Shown piece after piece: positions 11,088 to 19,355 of a DNA stretch of 64,000 nt (the stretch's first letter is position 1; every line of letters starts with the position of its first letter). The DNA comes from Trichomonas vaginalis G3. Its lineage: Eukaryota > Parabasalia > Trichomonadida > Trichomonadidae. The notes under the pieces were generated by a model that saw only the letters and a list, made by a program, of their open reading frames with translations, was not told the origin of the DNA and ran no database searches. The stretch is from contig NC_067203.1 of NCBI RefSeq assembly GCF_026262505.1, forward strand, positions 2,480,001-2,544,000. The letters run 5' to 3'. The position numbers were made by a program, and so were the translations under genes.

Positions 11088-11600
11088 AAATTTTGTTCTT
11101 ATAAACTTGAAACAATCGATTGAGCCGCAATAACAGCATATTTCGAGTATATTTAATGATTTTTCAACACATGGAATGAAATCAAAATTGATTGCTTTTA
11201 ATGGAGAAAATTCATCTTGTCCTGTGAATGAAATAAATAGATTCACGTCTTCATCAATAATTGATTCCAATAAGCTAGTGTAATTGGATGAAATATCATT
11301 AAGAAAAGATTCTTTGAGCAGTTTTTTCTTTAGGATCAAATAAGATAGCCTATACCGATTGTTCTATTTTTCTGCATTTGAAATTATTTCCTTGAAGTGG
11401 TCCCTGAAATATTTTTTCGAGTTATACAATAATTTAATTTTAATTTCATCACAAAAAGCATTGATTTCGTCTTCATTTGTTATATGAAACATATACAACT
11501 TAGTTGTAATATCATTATAATCTTTGAAACAATCAACAAAATCGTCATAATGGAGAATATTGATTAAAATGATATTGATTGGTTTACAATAAAAGAAAAT
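11052..11600 (-). pseudogene. Remnant of a trichomonad ankyrin-repeat (DUF3447-type) gene
   Basis: On the minus strand one frame runs from about 11600 to 11052 with a single in-frame TAG at 11364-11366. The upstream part includes NILHYDDFVDCFKDY and the downstream part ICCYCGSIDCFKFIRTKF. These are typical of the ankyrin/DUF3447 proteins that are hugely expanded in trichomonads. No good start is seen upstream, where a strong palindrome lies, and the 3' end runs into a MITE-like repeat, so both ends are lost. It is much shorter than the usual several hundred residues. A readable stop codon cannot be excluded but is unlikely. Confidence 0.7.
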
Positions 11601-11611
11601 TTAGCGAATTT

Positions 11612-11665
11612 CCTCAGACTTTTCAGAGGATTGAGTGACAACTCAATCCTCTGAAAAGTCTGAGG
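11612..11665. repeat. Perfect inverted repeat, 25-bp arms, 4-base loop
   Basis: CCTCAGACTTTTCAGAGGAT and the five bases after it are followed by GACA and then the exact reverse complement. One T/T mismatch further out, the arms continue for four more pairs. It sits just upstream of the ankyrin remnant. It could extrude as a cruciform or form a long RNA hairpin; function unknown. Confidence 0.9.
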
Positions 11666-11789
11666 TAATTCTTAGTCTCTACACTATTTCAATAAAAGCT
11701 CCATTTTTAAACAGTTTTTTAAAAATCGAGCATTGAAAAGTGTGAGGAGACTTTCAAATTAAAAAAAGTCGGAATTTTTTCATTCAATT

Positions 11790-11905
11790 TTATCGGGGCT
11801 CAAAAGCAACAATAATGATTCTTTCACCTACAGCCGCAACAACATCATATTCACCTAATGCGTAGAAAATCGCAATATGAAAATCAATATTTTGATAATT
11901 ATTAT
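11790..11905 (-). pseudogene. Possible short coding remnant
   Basis: A minus-strand frame of about 38 codons without a start methionine reads like protein (for example FHIAIFYALGEYDVV) and ends at a TAA at 11790-11792. It is too short to assign and could be chance. Confidence 0.25.
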
Positions 11906-12023
11906 TTTATTCAATATCTTTGGGAATTATCTCTTAAAAAAGAAAGGAAAAATTGAATAGTTTTGAATACAAACAAGAAAGCGTTTATAATGTTGAATAA
12001 ATGAGAAAATAATATTTCGGGAT

Positions 12024-12371
12024 TTAACCCAACAAATTATTTAACCAAGAATCCAAATCTTCTTGCTTTTTAGCTTCTTGTTTTTCTGTTGCTGGCTTCG
12101 TATTGTTTTCTTGTAATTTTGGAGTATTGATTTCAAAGTTCAGAGGAATATCAATGATATTTTGCTGTGGCTCCTTAGCTTTAGTTTCGGTTTGGGGAGT
12201 TTCATTCTTATTATTTACTGTTGGAAAATATAAAATTTGAACTTCTTTCTTTGGCAAAGGCTGTAATTCCAAAGACATTAGTTTTTCTTGAGGAACTTGT
12301 CTTAATATACGAGTTATTTCATCAACTTGTTGACTTGTAAAATGGAAATTCTGATAATTTTCTCTTGACAT
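12024..12371 (-). CDS. Hypothetical 115-residue host protein
   Basis: The first 60 residues look folded. A polar proline/glutamine/lysine-rich linker follows, and the protein ends in an acidic-hydrophobic tail, LDSWLNNLLG. Such a short amphipathic tail could be a docking motif, but I do not recognise the family. It is divergent from the Cyc8-like gene with 91 bp between the two start codons, so they may share a promoter region. The start has TTCAAAA just upstream. No transmembrane segment is seen. Confidence 0.6.
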   Translation of the reverse strand: MSRENYQNFHFTSQQVDEITRILRQVPQEKLMSLELQPLPKKEVQILYFPTVNNKNETPQTETKAKEPQQNIIDIPLNFEINTPKLQENNTKPATEKQEAKKQEDLDSWLNNLLG

Positions 12372-12399
12372 TTTTGAATTTTTCTTATTTGACTAAAAG

Positions 12400-12433
12400 T
12401 CACTTTTTATATCCAAGTTGTCACTTTTTATAT
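12400..12433 (+). promoter_or_regulatory. Duplicated initiator-like element
   Basis: TCACTTTTTATAT occurs twice, at 12400-12412 and 12421-12433. TCACT fits the TCAYW initiator. The copies are 51 and 30 bp before the Cyc8-like start codon and lie in the shared divergent region. Confidence 0.45.
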
Positions 12434-12462
12434 TTTTTTTCTAATTTTTTTTATCAAAATTT

Positions 12463-13818
12463 ATGGCATCTGATATTTCTTCAGTTACTAATGAGATGAT
12501 GCATACTATTCAAGCAGCCAACAAGGCTTTTGAGTTTGTATGGTCGAGCATTGCAAATACAGCAAAAGAAATAAACGCTCCAAATGTTCTAGAATACGCT
12601 TCACGTAAAACAATTTCATATAATCCGAACAATCCAGATATATTTCAAACTGAACCTGAATTAAAGCCAGGAACTCAAATTATATGCGATATTATGACTT
12701 CGAATTTACATGAAGTCAATAGTAATGCAAATAACTCTGCAAGCTGGATGATTCTCGGTCATTGTTATTTAATGATTAGTGATTACGCTAATGCATACTC
12801 CTCTTTTTCACATGTATTAAGAATTAACAACCAAATTCAAGATCCTTATTTCTGGTACAGTTTCGGATGTGTTTATCAGCATTTCAAATACTACGATGAT
12901 GCTTTAAAGTTCTTCTTGAATGCAAAAGAAATAACAAAGAACCCAGCCTTAGCTCCAGATTATCATCTCAGATTAGCTTTTATCTACAGAGCAAAAAAGA
13001 TGTTCCCGAACGCATATGCAGAACTTGATGCAGTACTGAATAATCCACCACCAAATCTTAAGCCTGACGATATTGTTTTCCAAAGAGCTTTTACACTATT
13101 ATTAGAAGGCCAAACTGATCTTTCTCTACAAGAATTCAAGAGACTCGTCAACAAATATCCAAATAATCTTAAAGTTTTACAGCAATATACTTGGATTTTA
13201 TCTTTCAGAGACGATAAAGCTTCTTTGAACGAATTACAAGTCGTTATCAGTAGCCATCCAGAGTTTGATAAGGATCCACTCCTCAAATTCATTCTAGCCC
13301 GAATTGAACTCAATAATTCCAACATGGAGTCCGCCTACAAGAAATACTGCGACATTATTGTCGATTGGTGCGATTCCGCCCTCTTCTGGTGCGAACTCGG
13401 AGTACTTTACTGCAAGAATGAACAATATCAAGATGCAATTGTTGCTTTTCAGAGGGCAATATACCAAAAAGCTCAAATCCCTGAGGCTTGGCTCAACTTT
13501 GGCCTCATCCTCGAGAAGCACCATGACTTAGATTCCGCAAAAAGACTCTATGAAACAGGAAAACAGACTTGTGAGAATTCCCAGAAGATCCAGGAGCGTT
13601 TGGACAAACTTATAAAGGGCCAACGCAACAATGTTAATGATGAACAGCCGGAAGAAATCAGAGATCCGAGATTTTTCCAACAAATTGGAGATATTCAAGA
13701 ACTAGGTATTAATAGGACGCCGCCAAAGATACCTACATCATGCGTTACAGCTAATAAAGAATTGGCGAAACAGATAGAAACTCTATCAATGAATTACGAA
13801 TCATTGTTTGAAGCATAA
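12463..13818 (+). CDS. Cyc8/Ssn6-like TPR corepressor
   Basis: The product is 451 residues, mostly tetratricopeptide repeats from about residue 90 to 385. Segments such as WMILGHCYLM, FWYSFGCVYQHF, FWCELGVLYCKNEQYQDAI and IQERLDKLIKGQ align by eye with the TPR array of yeast Cyc8 (Ssn6) and the animal homologue UTX/KDM6A. No JmjC domain follows, and the glutamine-rich parts of Cyc8 are absent. In other eukaryotes the protein pairs with Tup1-type WD40 proteins to repress transcription in the nucleus. The C-terminal 65 residues are non-repetitive. Other large TPR scaffolds (for example APC/C subunits) are the main alternative. Confidence 0.7.
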   Translation: MASDISSVTNEMMHTIQAANKAFEFVWSSIANTAKEINAPNVLEYASRKTISYNPNNPDIFQTEPELKPGTQIICDIMTSNLHEVNSNANNSASWMILGHCYLMISDYANAYSSFSHVLRINNQIQDPYFWYSFGCVYQHFKYYDDALKFFLNAKEITKNPALAPDYHLRLAFIYRAKKMFPNAYAELDAVLNNPPPNLKPDDIVFQRAFTLLLEGQTDLSLQEFKRLVNKYPNNLKVLQQYTWILSFRDDKASLNELQVVISSHPEFDKDPLLKFILARIELNNSNMESAYKKYCDIIVDWCDSALFWCELGVLYCKNEQYQDAIVAFQRAIYQKAQIPEAWLNFGLILEKHHDLDSAKRLYETGKQTCENSQKIQERLDKLIKGQRNNVNDEQPEEIRDPRFFQQIGDIQELGINRTPPKIPTSCVTANKELAKQIETLSMNYESLFEA

Positions 13819-14089
13819 GTATTCATTTATTGGTGTAAATAAAGCTATATTTTATGTTTAAAAATTTTATATAAAATTAGGTTTCCTTTCTATCAAATTT
13901 ATAAAATTAAAAATATTCAAATGGAAATATAGTCATTTTAAACTTAGAATGGGAATTCTCTTCCAGACCAGTAGTTATTCTTCCTTTATAATTTTGTGAA
14001 ACGTTAGACCATTAGTATCTAATTTATATAAGACGTTTCATAAGTCGCTTTAAATCTACTTCTAGATTTCCAACGGAAAAAAAAGAAAT
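13819..14089. other. Host 3' flank of the TPR gene
   Basis: AT-rich sequence with an AATAAA-like signal about 20 bases after the stop and no gene seen. Confidence 0.4.
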
Positions 14090-14217
14090 TTAAGGGTGCA
14101 CTTACGCCCCTATGACATGGCTTTCAATTCAGATGGTTAAGGTTGATTTTCAATTATGCTTCACGCCAGTTGTCAAAAATTTGAATTAAAGTTAGATGGG
14201 CGTAAGTGTGGCCTTAA
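14090..14217 (+). repeat. MITE-like short repeat, copy 4
   Basis: This 128-bp copy is the most regular one. It runs from TTAAGGGTGCACTTACGCCC to GGGCGTAAGTGTGGCCTTAA, whose reverse complement restarts TTAAGGCCACACTTACGCCC, so the imperfect terminal inverted repeats are about 20 bp long. It has no coding capacity. TTAA at both ends may belong to the element or be its duplicated target. Confidence 0.75.
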
Positions 14218-15155
14218 AAGCTTATTGAGTGTCAAAATAAATTGTAAACATCACAAATTTTTATGCCTTCCAAAATTCTTTTTAATCCTTGTGCAATCGC
14301 ATTAAAATCAGATGCTATTTCTATATTAAAGTTTTCATTTATTTTTAGGAAATCCGAAATTCCCTACGTTCCCAACTTCTGGAAAACGGTTTTTCACCCT
14401 TATGATCAGTTTCAGACACTTTGGGAATCTCCCAAACTTTGATATTTTGCATTATGATAGAGAAACGTGTCTAGTTTAACGCACAGTTGTTTTAAAGGCA
14501 AATGATGATATCACATGAAATTATCAAATTATCAAATTTTGAAGTACCAGTCCAAAGGGTTAATTAGATCCTACACAGATGTGCGATAGTGAAACATATG
14601 TGTTCTTGATTTGAGAAGTCCTACTGATAGAGGTATGAATCTCACAGCTTTGTGTGAGTGTGTCTGACACTTGTATAGAGTGGAATATGCGCCGACATAT
14701 ATTATATAATAACATGTAGTTCATAATTATGAAAAAATAGAATTTGATGCGAATGATATTGAAAGTTGTTTTGTAATTTGATATTTTTCTTATATGTGTT
14801 AATTAGTAAATGGCTTGTTTGTTGTGATCGTACTGTGAAAAATGAAAGGTATTTTAAATTAAAAAAATGAGATTTTGAGATATCTCTAGAATTAAGAATT
14901 TATTATGTATTTGACTTTTATATAACTATGTGTAAAGGATCTCGATGTGTATATGCTTTAAATAAAATTAAATAAAATGAGATAAAAAATTAAAATGGAC
15001 AAGAAGATATATGGAAATGTAATTTGTATTGTATTGGTTGTTGGCAAAATGATTTTAATACAGATTTAAGGATTTGGAATGGATTTGAAATTAAATGATT
15101 TTTATTCAAGGAATAATAAGATTTTGAACTGGTTTTTATTTTGAGAATGTAAACT
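14218..15155. other. Host noncoding stretch
   Basis: About 0.94 kb of AT-rich sequence with no convincing open frame, RNA gene or repeat. Confidence 0.55.
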
Positions 15156-15350
15156 CCTTCCATAGGATATGTATTAGAAAGATCAATTTTAAACTTTTTG
15201 AAAGAATTGTTTTTTTGTTGAGTGATTTTCTCTCATTTGATAATATTTTTAAGTTGGCGTATCTTACGCCCTTCCAAAAATATGTATTAGAAAGATCAAT
15301 GTCAAACTTTTTGAAAGAATTGTTTTTTTGTTGAGTGATTTTCTCTCATT
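15156..15350 (+). repeat. Host tandem duplication next to element B
   Basis: A 71-bp segment (15167-15237) recurs at 15280-15350 with about two mismatches, a shift of 113 bp. The second copy ends exactly at the A tract of element B, after CTCTCATT. Confidence 0.8.
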
Positions 15351-15552
15351 AAAAAAAAAAAAAAAAAAAAAAAAAGGTAGCGGGGCTTCCAGGCACTTCG
15401 TGCCTTCTAGCCCTGAGGATGATTGATATAATGAAGTTTTTTTTTTCTTGGGGTGGCCTTCCAGGGGCTGCGCCCCTTCTAGCCCACATAAATGAAGTTC
15501 TTATATTCGGAGGGCTTCCAGGAGCTTTTCACAAATTATATATGTTTTCATG
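15351..15552. repeat. Left terminal inverted repeat of element B
   Basis: A 25-base A tract is followed by GGTAGCGGGGCTTCC and three similar CTTCC...TCTAG-type segments. The first two hold perfect hairpins: AGGCAC-TTC-GTGCCT at 15391-15405 and AGGGGC-TGC-GCCCCT at 15463-15477. The end is shared with 57462-57667 (reverse) and, minus one segment, with 7191-7322. Confidence 0.88.
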
Positions 15553-15606
15553 TTTGTCACTTTTCTGTCACTTTTCAGGTAAAAACATTTTTATTATTAT
15601 ATATAA

Positions 15607-16425
15607 ATGAATTTTACAAAACCACCGTTACCGTTCTTTGGAAATAAGAGTAGATGTAAAGATATTATATTGAGAGAACTTAAGAAACTACCGAATGGTC
15701 TAACATTTGTAGATTTGTTCGGTGGAAGTTTCTATATATCCCATTTGTGCCATATAATATTCCCAGACTCAAAGATTATATGCAATGACTTCGACAACTA
15801 TATGGACCGTCTCAAACATATTCCAGACACAAACAAAATATTGAAAGAGTTAAAAGAAAAGATACCTATAGGTAAGATGGAACGTATACCATTAGATAAG
15901 AAAAATATTGTGAGAGAGGTTTTGAAAAAGGCAGAGTATATTGACTGGGATAGTATATCTGCTAGACTATTATATAGTGGTTCTATAAGAGTTCATGACA
16001 TTGAAACACTTATGTCAAAAGTTTTATATCTTAACTATATAAATGTTTTCAAAGAGGACATAGAAAAATATATTGAGGGTATAGAGTTTGTGAGATGTTA
16101 TTGGACAGAGTTGTATGAAAAATATAAAGACAAGGAAAATGTTTTCTTTATAGTAGACCCGCCGTTCTATAACACATACGATTTTCAATACCAAGCAGAC
16201 TGGACTTTGAGAGACTCTTTAGAAACTTTAGACGTTTTACATAACCATCCATGCTTTTACTTTACATCCGATAAAAGTGGTTTGGAAAGTGTCATGAGAT
16301 GGTTAGAGGACATACATGACTATGAGTTTAGATACGATAAGATAGAATATGAGAGAGGTCCTATAAACCGGAGAAAGTGTCATAACAAAGAAATTTTATT
16401 GGTAAGTAAATGTGGTTTGAAATAG
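15607..16425 (+). CDS. Dam-like (D12 class) adenine-N6 DNA methyltransferase
   Basis: The product is 272 residues. The AdoMet-binding parts are seen at residues 8-15 (FFGNKSRC, the PFxGxK-type motif) and about 33-40 (FVDLFGGS, motif I). The catalytic motif is DPPF near residue 180, a variant of DPPY. Length fits the Dam family. It should transfer methyl groups to adenine in DNA. Trichomonas vaginalis is known to carry abundant N6-methyladenine, and GATC stands at the centre of some operator arrays in these elements. The start follows an ATTTTTATTATTATATATAA leader. The 3' end overlaps the next small gene by 16 bases. Confidence 0.85.
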   Translation: MNFTKPPLPFFGNKSRCKDIILRELKKLPNGLTFVDLFGGSFYISHLCHIIFPDSKIICNDFDNYMDRLKHIPDTNKILKELKEKIPIGKMERIPLDKKNIVREVLKKAEYIDWDSISARLLYSGSIRVHDIETLMSKVLYLNYINVFKEDIEKYIEGIEFVRCYWTELYEKYKDKENVFFIVDPPFYNTYDFQYQADWTLRDSLETLDVLHNHPCFYFTSDKSGLESVMRWLEDIHDYEFRYDKIEYERGPINRRKCHNKEILLVSKCGLK

Positions 16426-16541
16426 GACTACTTGTTTTAGGTTTTTTCCATTGTGTCATTTACTTATTTGACGTGGCAGAAAGATATAGAGAATATGAAG
16501 ATGAACCAATACCAGCAAATGTTCAGCATATGTACTCGTAA
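16410..16541 (+). CDS. Small single-span membrane protein
   Basis: This 43-residue frame starts inside the methyltransferase 3' end (ATG at 16410). One hydrophobic segment (IGLLVLGFFHCVIYLF, residues about 5-20) is followed by a charged tail. An identical frame exists in element C at 56473-56604. The overlapping start and exact conservation support a real gene; it could be translated by re-initiation after the methyltransferase. Possibly an inner-membrane or egress protein of the virion cycle, which is inference. Confidence 0.5.
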   Translation: MWFEIGLLVLGFFHCVIYLFDVAERYREYEDEPIPANVQHMYS

Positions 16542-16564
16542 GAGATATTTTTATCTAATATTAA

Positions 16565-16927
16565 ATGGACGCACAGAACTTAGCGAATGCACAGCAACCT
16601 GGACAACCAAACCCAGAGAATATTCCAAATGAAGTTAGAATACAAACTGCAATGGCAAACTATGGTCAAGTGCCAACAGATGTACAAATGCAAACTGCCA
16701 TGTCAAATGACGCTGCGTTAGGTTTGCCACCATGGTATGCAAATATGAGATGGAAAGAGTTTTATACAAACCCTGAAGTGGGATATAAACAACTTTATGC
16801 AGATGACGCGAACACAGGAGTTGACCCAGAATATGTTTTCTACCAGAGGAGAAACAGAATGTATGAGCTCCAGTTAAAGAATGCTATGGAACTCAACAGG
16901 AAACGTAAGAGACTAGGCGGACATTAG
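16565..16927 (+). CDS. Hypothetical 120-residue protein, virion-like
   Basis: The N-terminal 50 residues are asparagine/glutamine/proline-rich and include a repeated phrase, IQTAMANYGQVP and MQTAMSNDAALG. The middle is tryptophan/tyrosine-rich and the C-terminus very basic (NRKRKRLGGH). The start follows TTTTTATCTAATATTAA, the leader type used across the element. It lies in a run of small genes near the fibre gene. Family not recognised; a small core or minor virion protein fits the composition. Confidence 0.6.
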   Translation: MDAQNLANAQQPGQPNPENIPNEVRIQTAMANYGQVPTDVQMQTAMSNDAALGLPPWYANMRWKEFYTNPEVGYKQLYADDANTGVDPEYVFYQRRNRMYELQLKNAMELNRKRKRLGGH

Positions 16928-16945
16928 ATTTTTACATATAGTAAA

Positions 16946-17187
16946 ATGGGTTTCTTTGGAAGAATAGGAAACTTCTTTCGAAATGTTGGAAGAGGTATAT
17001 GGAATGGAATAAAAACCGTAGGAAGAGGAATTTGGAACGGAGTCAAAAATATTGGTAAAAGAGTAGGTCAGTTTGTTGGTATTATACCTAAAGACCCTGA
17101 ACCAGAAGAACAAGCTCTGTTATACAACAGCCTGAACCTGCACCACAGTCTAGTTGGCAACCAAATCCAACACCTCAACCGTATTAA
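16946..17187 (+). pseudogene. Small amphipathic (membrane-active-like) protein, one frameshift here
   Basis: The intact copy in element C (55826-56068) is 80 residues. Residues 1-42 are glycine-, tryptophan- and lysine-rich with an internal repeat (VGRGIWNGIK / VGRGIWNGVK) that would form amphipathic helices. A proline/glutamine-rich tail follows. In B one C is missing near 17115, so the tail is read in another frame. Such peptides can disturb membranes, as the adenovirus pVI amphipathic helix does; the comparison is by character only. The expected stop at 17185-17187 overlaps the stop of the opposite-strand gene. Confidence 0.55.
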
Positions 17188-18038
17188 AAAATATATTTTA
17201 CCGTTCGATAGTAGTTGTATATGAAACTAAGTTCTAAGTAAAACGCATGGTATAATGGAATTATTCTTTTTCTTCCATCTGTAGTAAACCATACTTGAAA
17301 GTCTGAAATACTTCCACTTGGTGGTTCATATAACTTTGTAGGTTTTTCGTAAAAGTCATTTGCCAAGCATAAGAAAGAGTTTTGAGCGCCAGAAAATGAA
17401 GCATGAACAATAATAGCAGCTGGGTCGAAAACATCTTTAAATAAATATGGTTCATCTCTTGCATATCGACTGTAAATATTTGCTAAAGGAAGTTTGACTT
17501 TCTGATTTAACATTCTTTGCAAATAATACCATGACATTGCAGTGAATTCTGTATATATTTGTTCGTCTTTCTTTGGATTGTCTTCGTAGATTTGAAATGA
17601 CACTTGTGAATTTTGTTTGTCATATACAATTCTCACATAAAGTGTGCTCTCGGTATTTGCATATTCATCAGCATATTTTGCATAACATGAATTTATTTTA
17701 TCTTCTATATTTTTTAACGCAGTCTGTAGAGAAGATGAAAGGTCAACTTGTATTAGCTCAATTTCTTCCCACATTTTTCGTTTCCCTTCAGATATATAAT
17801 CTATATGAAACCTTACAATAAATGGAAAACTTTTATCTTCTACAGACACAAACTTCATTCTACGAAAGCCAATAGCTTTTGTGACAGATGGGTCTCTTAG
17901 CCATCTTAATGGGTAGTCAAAACGATAGCCTTCATGCTTTACGGTCTCTGTCTCAAACTTTTGACCGACATTAGTAAAAAGTTCATCTAATGGTTTAGTT
18001 GTAGCAACTCTTGAATTTTCTTTTTCTATTGGAAGCAT
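17184..18038 (-). CDS. Putative virion structural protein 1 (paralogue of 23720-24580)
   Basis: The product is 284 residues. It shares long collinear stretches with the 23720-24580 product, for example RFDYPLRWL versus RFDFPIRWL, KAIGFRR, FDP with HASFS, LYEPPSGSISDFQVWFTT, and a shared IPLY with ELSFIYNY end. The family is unknown to me. Composition (aromatic, beta-rich, no basic patches, no catalytic signature) suggests a capsid-associated protein such as a penton, spike or fibre base, which is inference. It is transcribed divergently from the fibre gene across an 18-bp spacer, which supports a joint role. The C-terminal residues differ slightly from the element C copy because of two missing T bases. 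Confidence 0.6.
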   Translation of the reverse strand: MLPIEKENSRVATTKPLDELFTNVGQKFETETVKHEGYRFDYPLRWLRDPSVTKAIGFRRMKFVSVEDKSFPFIVRFHIDYISEGKRKMWEEIELIQVDLSSSLQTALKNIEDKINSCYAKYADEYANTESTLYVRIVYDKQNSQVSFQIYEDNPKKDEQIYTEFTAMSWYYLQRMLNQKVKLPLANIYSRYARDEPYLFKDVFDPAAIIVHASFSGAQNSFLCLANDFYEKPTKLYEPPSGSISDFQVWFTTDGRKRIIPLYHAFYLELSFIYNYYRTVKYIF

Positions 18039-18056
18039 ATTTTATCTAGAATAAAA
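18039..18056. promoter_or_regulatory. Bidirectional promoter spacer
   Basis: The 18 bases ATTTTATCTAGAATAAAA are almost their own reverse complement around TCTAGA. They separate the divergent starts of structural protein 1 and the fibre gene, so each strand reads T-rich sequence, TCTAGA-like core and A-rich sequence before ATG. Confidence 0.5.
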
Positions 18057-19355
18057 ATGTCAAATGAAACAGCGTCTATGAGAGAAATACAACACAACCG
18101 ACAACTCATTGTGCAAGCTCTAAATAAGAACACAACAAACTTTTCAAACTATTCTAAGATATCTGAGTCATTGAAAGAAGGAAACTTAAAACTGACATTA
18201 AACCCAATGACAGATGAGTTTCTGTTTCAAGACAATAAGAACCATACTGTCTGTATAAATCCAACAAAAGGAACTTTAAACGAGAAACCTATAAATGAAC
18301 TTCTTTTGAAAGCAGATGTTGACAACAAAGCTGACAAAGAATATGTAGACGATGAGTTAGCACGTGTGGCTAGTGCGTTAGTGAAGAAGGCAGATAAGGA
18401 ATATGTGAATGAAAAAGATGAAAAAATTATAGAAAGGGTTGAATGGTACCATGAACGGACAACAAAGATTTTAAAAGGTAAAGCCGATACAGGGTGGGTT
18501 TCAGGATGTTTAGACCTTAAAGCGGATAAGAACCATACACATACCATTGCAAATATTACAAACTTACAAGAAACCTTAAACAGGAAAAGTGACGTTGGAC
18601 ATACACATACCATTGCAAATATTACAAACTTACAAGAAACCTTAAACAGGAAAAGTGACGTTGGACATACACATAGCTTCTTCGCAACTGTTGGTATAGA
18701 AAATATTGAAGGAACGGTTGAAGAAACTGGTGGGGATGCAATATATTGTAAACCTCCTAACTTTCCACAAGGTTTAACATCGGATGACGACATAACAACG
18801 ATGAGAAACATTAGATGTAGAGATGTTTATGTCATGGAGGATGAACATAATATTAAATTCACTGCTCAAGATTTATATGACAAGAAAGCAGACAAAACAG
18901 AGCTTCAAACATTAAAGACAGAAATACTTCAAACCATTTACCCAGTTGGTTCTATTTATACGTCAATGAACTCTACCAGACCAGAAGTAGTACTTGGTTT
19001 TGGAACTTGGACTCAAATACTCGAAAGTTTTTTGTATTGTGCACACACTCCAAAGAAAACAGGTGGAAGTAAAACGATATCTGTCGACAACTTGCCACCA
19101 CATAGTCATTCTGGTACAACAAACTTTTCTGGCGACCATAGCCACTCATTAAGAGACCACCCATTATACAACTCAGAGTATGAAGCTGGCTATGACGTTT
19201 TATCTCCAGATTATAACCATTCAGCAAAAAAGACTTTTCGACAAACTGAACCAGGAGGAAACCACCAACATACTTTTACAACAACATCTACAGGACTAGG
19301 TAAAAAATACATGCCACCTTACATGACAGTTTGTGCATGGTATAGAATTGCTTAG
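18057..19355 (+). CDS. Phage-type fibre protein with tail-collar domain
   Basis: The product is 432 residues. The N-terminal 90 residues are polar and may attach to the particle. Residues about 95-220 carry KADK and HTHTIANITNLQETL repeats of the kind seen in trimeric phage fibres. The C-terminal part begins with YPVGSIYTS and then holds GFGTW, LPPHSHSG, GDHSHS and GGNHQHTF, which is the pattern of phage tail-collar domains that bind metal through HxH pairs. Two 22-residue repeats are encoded by an exact 66-bp tandem duplication. The likely role is attachment to the host cell surface. It ends tail-to-tail with the integrase, the stop codons overlapping by four bases. Confidence 0.75.
   Translation: MSNETASMREIQHNRQLIVQALNKNTTNFSNYSKISESLKEGNLKLTLNPMTDEFLFQDNKNHTVCINPTKGTLNEKPINELLLKADVDNKADKEYVDDELARVASALVKKADKEYVNEKDEKIIERVEWYHERTTKILKGKADTGWVSGCLDLKADKNHTHTIANITNLQETLNRKSDVGHTHTIANITNLQETLNRKSDVGHTHSFFATVGIENIEGTVEETGGDAIYCKPPNFPQGLTSDDDITTMRNIRCRDVYVMEDEHNIKFTAQDLYDKKADKTELQTLKTEILQTIYPVGSIYTSMNSTRPEVVLGFGTWTQILESFLYCAHTPKKTGGSKTISVDNLPPHSHSGTTNFSGDHSHSLRDHPLYNSEYEAGYDVLSPDYNHSAKKTFRQTEPGGNHQHTFTTTSTGLGKKYMPPYMTVCAWYRIA
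18534..18665 (+). repeat. Exact 66-bp tandem duplication inside the fibre gene
   Basis: Two identical units, 18534-18599 and 18600-18665, each encode 22 residues of the HTHTIANITNL repeat. The same two units are present in element C. Length in multiples of three keeps the frame. Confidence 0.9.

Noticed and set aside
11364-11366. Stop-codon recoding in the ankyrin gene
   Set aside because: The gene also lacks a start and a normal 3' end, so decay is the simpler explanation.
7323-15350. Host segment as cargo between two element ends in a composite transposon
   Set aside because: A and B are in the same orientation and each has its own terminal repeat; ordinary host housekeeping genes lie between them and no shared target duplication is visible.
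15419-15610. 63-codon frame inside the B left TIR
   Set aside because: It is made of TIR and homopolymer sequence with hairpins and has no counterpart in the shorter ends of A and C.
18227-18811. 194-codon minus-strand frame inside the fibre gene
   Set aside because: It is the antisense shadow of the repetitive fibre sequence, starts without a leader motif, and lacks domain-like sequence.
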